This document shows, piece by piece, positions 62,818 through 64,000 of a stretch of DNA of 64,000 nt; within the stretch, counting starts at the first letter, position 1; each line of letters starts with the position of its first letter. Location: the NCBI RefSeq assembly GCF_030056665.1, contig NZ_JASHIG010000003.1. The stretch is one strand, 5' to 3'. Origin of the DNA: Flectobacillus roseus (lineage in GTDB: Bacteria; Bacteroidota; Bacteroidia; Cytophagales; Spirosomataceae). The notes under the pieces were generated by a model that was given only the letters and a program-made list of their open reading frames with translations, was not told where the DNA came from and ran no database searches. Made by a program: the position numbers and the translations under genes.

Positions 62818-63483
62818 ATGAGTACACAAATTGCATTTATTTTTGACATGGACGGGGTTTTAGTTGATAACCTTGAGTTTCATGTAACAGCTTGGTTGGA
62901 GTTTTGTGCCGATAAAAACATTCCTTTAAATCGTGAGGAGTTTTTTCAAAATTTGAATGGTAAAAACGCACAAGATACCATGAATTATTTCTTCAAACGT
63001 GAGGTAGAACCAGAATTGGCACATGCCCTAAACGAAGAAAAAGAAGTCATTTATCGCTCAATTTATTTGCCACATATCAAACCTGCTAATGGCTTGGTGG
63101 AGCTTTTGGAATCATTGAAAGCTAAAGGTGTGAAATTGGCTGTTGGTACTTCTGCTCCTCCTGCCAATGTCGATTTTACCTTGGATAACGCAGGCATTCG
63201 TCATTATTTTGATGAAATTGTGGATGCTTCGATGGTAAAACATGGCAAACCTGCACCAGATATTTATTTGAAAGCAGCCGAAAAATTAGGTGTACCAATC
63301 GAACATTGTGTAGTAGCAGAAGATGCTATGCAAGGAATCCAAGCTGGGTTGAGTGCAGGAATGAAAGTAATCGGTATCACAACTTCACATACCGCTGAAG
63401 AGCTAGCTCATACGCACCTACAAGCACCAGATTTTACGACCATCAGCTACGATACTTTAGTGGAGTTGTTGGGTGTGGAATAA
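62818..63483 (+). CDS. HAD-superfamily hydrolase, beta-phosphoglucomutase-like
   Basis: Cytosolic HAD hydrolase of 221 residues, subfamily IA with an alpha-helical cap. Motif I is FDMDGVLVDN with D10 and D12; motif II is LAVGTSAP; motif III is the lysine in KHGKPAPDIYL; motif IV is VVAEDAMQGIQAG. The pattern fits sugar-phosphate phosphatases and beta-phosphoglucomutases. ATG 62818 is preferred over ATG 62785, because it gives MSTQIAFIFDMDG and the usual length. The substrate is unknown. Confidence 0.92.
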   Translation: MSTQIAFIFDMDGVLVDNLEFHVTAWLEFCADKNIPLNREEFFQNLNGKNAQDTMNYFFKREVEPELAHALNEEKEVIYRSIYLPHIKPANGLVELLESLKAKGVKLAVGTSAPPANVDFTLDNAGIRHYFDEIVDASMVKHGKPAPDIYLKAAEKLGVPIEHCVVAEDAMQGIQAGLSAGMKVIGITTSHTAEELAHTHLQAPDFTTISYDTLVELLGVE

Positions 63484-63904
63484 TTCTAGATTTGAAAATT
63501 TGAGGATTTGAAAGTTCTATGATAAGAGAATTAGATGATTTAGAATTTTGAAAATCTAATAATTGGTTAGCGTTAAAGATAATAACATAACCAGCCCTCG
63601 ACCAATAATTCCATTTAGTGGGTGAATTTATTCACCCATGACGAAAATGTTGAAATGGCTTTAATCAAAACAGGCGGTAAAAAACTAAGTTTTACCGCCT
63701 GTTTTGATTGATACTGTATAAAAATTTTTGTAGCCGCAACCCTTGTAATTGCCATTTTGAGTGTTGCAACCCTTGCGGTTGCAACTACACTTTTTAATGC
63801 CAGTATATTGAACTACCTCATCAATAATTCCATTTTCTAATCATCAAATCTCCAAATCCTCAAATTTTCAAATCTTCAAATTATCAAATTCCCAAATCAT
63901 CAAA
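63484..63904. repeat. Intergenic region rich in short repeats and hairpins
   Basis: A 22-nt sequence at 63488-63509 (AGATTTGAAAATTTGAGGAT...) recurs inverted at 63854-63875, within a run of short TCAAAT/CCAAAT units (63838-63907). The palindrome GGGTGAATTTATTCACCC is at 63620-63637. A perfect 20-bp hairpin lies at 63663-63709. The sequence GCAACCCTTG occurs twice (about 63737 and 63766). No gene is seen. Confidence 0.65.
63663..63709. terminator. Perfect 20-bp hairpin, probable bidirectional terminator
   Basis: Arms 63663-63682 and 63690-63709 match perfectly around a 7-nt loop. A- and T-rich stem ends on both sides suit termination of both the HAD gene (plus) and the permease at the right edge (minus). 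Confidence 0.75.
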
Positions 63905-64000
63905 TTAATCCCCCTTTTTCCAGTAAAAATAAAAAGGCAGACCAGTTGCCATAAGTCCAAGACCGATTATGGCTTCGCTTGGGCGCTCCATCAAGGTATT
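63905..64000 (-). CDS. C-terminal end of an APC amino acid permease (partial, runs off the window)
   Basis: Reading in from the right edge on the minus strand gives 31 residues and a stop: NTLMERPSEAIIGLGL, then MATGLPFYFYWKKGD. The segment ERPxEAxIGLGxxxxGLPxYFYWKK is characteristic of the last membrane helix of APC/LAT-type permeases. Most of the gene, including its start, lies outside the window. Confidence 0.75.
   Translation of the reverse strand, partial: NTLMERPSEAIIGLGLMATGLPFYFYWKKGD

Noticed and set aside
1..64000. tRNA, rRNA, insertion sequence, integrase or prophage genes
   Set aside because: I looked through all intergenic stretches and the listed proteins and found no cloverleaf-like sequence, transposase or integrase; short or diverged tRNAs could still be missed by eye.

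Overview
The window looks like a chromosomal segment of a gliding or otherwise surface-active member of Bacteroidota, most likely order Cytophagales (Spirosoma/Flectobacillus/Emticicia-like). This rests on several things. There is a giant adhesin ending in a type IX secretion (T9SS) type B 'gliding-motility' C-terminal domain, two PorP/SprF proteins and a PorE-like OmpA protein. TAnnTTTG promoter elements occur, clear Shine-Dalgarno sequences are lacking, and composition is moderately AT-rich. The genus is an inference. No rRNA, tRNA, insertion sequence, prophage or CRISPR array was seen.

Layout. 1-2.0 kb: htpG (minus). 2.7-23.3 kb: a surface-secretion block with a 3834-residue adhesin, a SprF-like protein, a TPR/beta-propeller/OmpA protein, a LytS-type sensor kinase with its LytTR regulator, and a second SprF-like protein. 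23.3-24.7 kb: a secreted thioredoxin-like protein (minus). 25.7-31.8 kb: the 2-oxoglutarate dehydrogenase complex (sucA, sucB, lpd). 32.0-38.8 kb: a lipoprotein, a 56-bp tandem repeat array, then a minus-strand run of a 2-hydroxyacid dehydrogenase, a MazG-like pyrophosphohydrolase, dtd, mgtE, an AI-2E-family protein and rsmA. 39.0-43.4 kb: a hybrid sensor kinase and a Fic protein. 43.9-47.5 kb: a three-gene cassette (coiled-coil membrane protein, P-loop GTPase-like protein, membrane-anchored partner), which is the best candidate for a poorly described system. 47.8-50.9 kb: nucleoside transporter, universal stress protein, XRE regulator. 51.4-54.9 kb (minus): animal-type myo-inositol oxygenase, fumC, a coiled-coil secreted protein. 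55.2-59.4 kb: a glycosyltransferase-HAD phosphatase fusion, then MscS and CorA on the minus strand. 59.9-64.0 kb: an amino-acid permease, two adjacent microsatellites, a PLP trans-sulfuration enzyme, a HAD hydrolase and the C-terminal end of another APC permease running off the right edge.

How the genes fit together. The adhesin carries the sorting signal that uses the T9SS, and SprF-like proteins are known partners of type B substrates. The OmpA protein could anchor the machinery to peptidoglycan, and the adjacent two-component system could regulate the block (inference). The three OGDH genes form one metabolic unit, and fumC is another TCA gene. The GT-HAD fusion next to MscS suggests osmoadaptation (inference).

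The intergenic DNA is unusually rich in small repeats: a 56-bp tandem array with an adjoining 23-bp inverted repeat, a family of 'taggcaa/ggctttcggc' elements in five intergenic regions, a 31-nt element in three places, a repeated 18-nt palindrome, and 8-bp and 7-bp microsatellites 14 bp upstream of a start codon.
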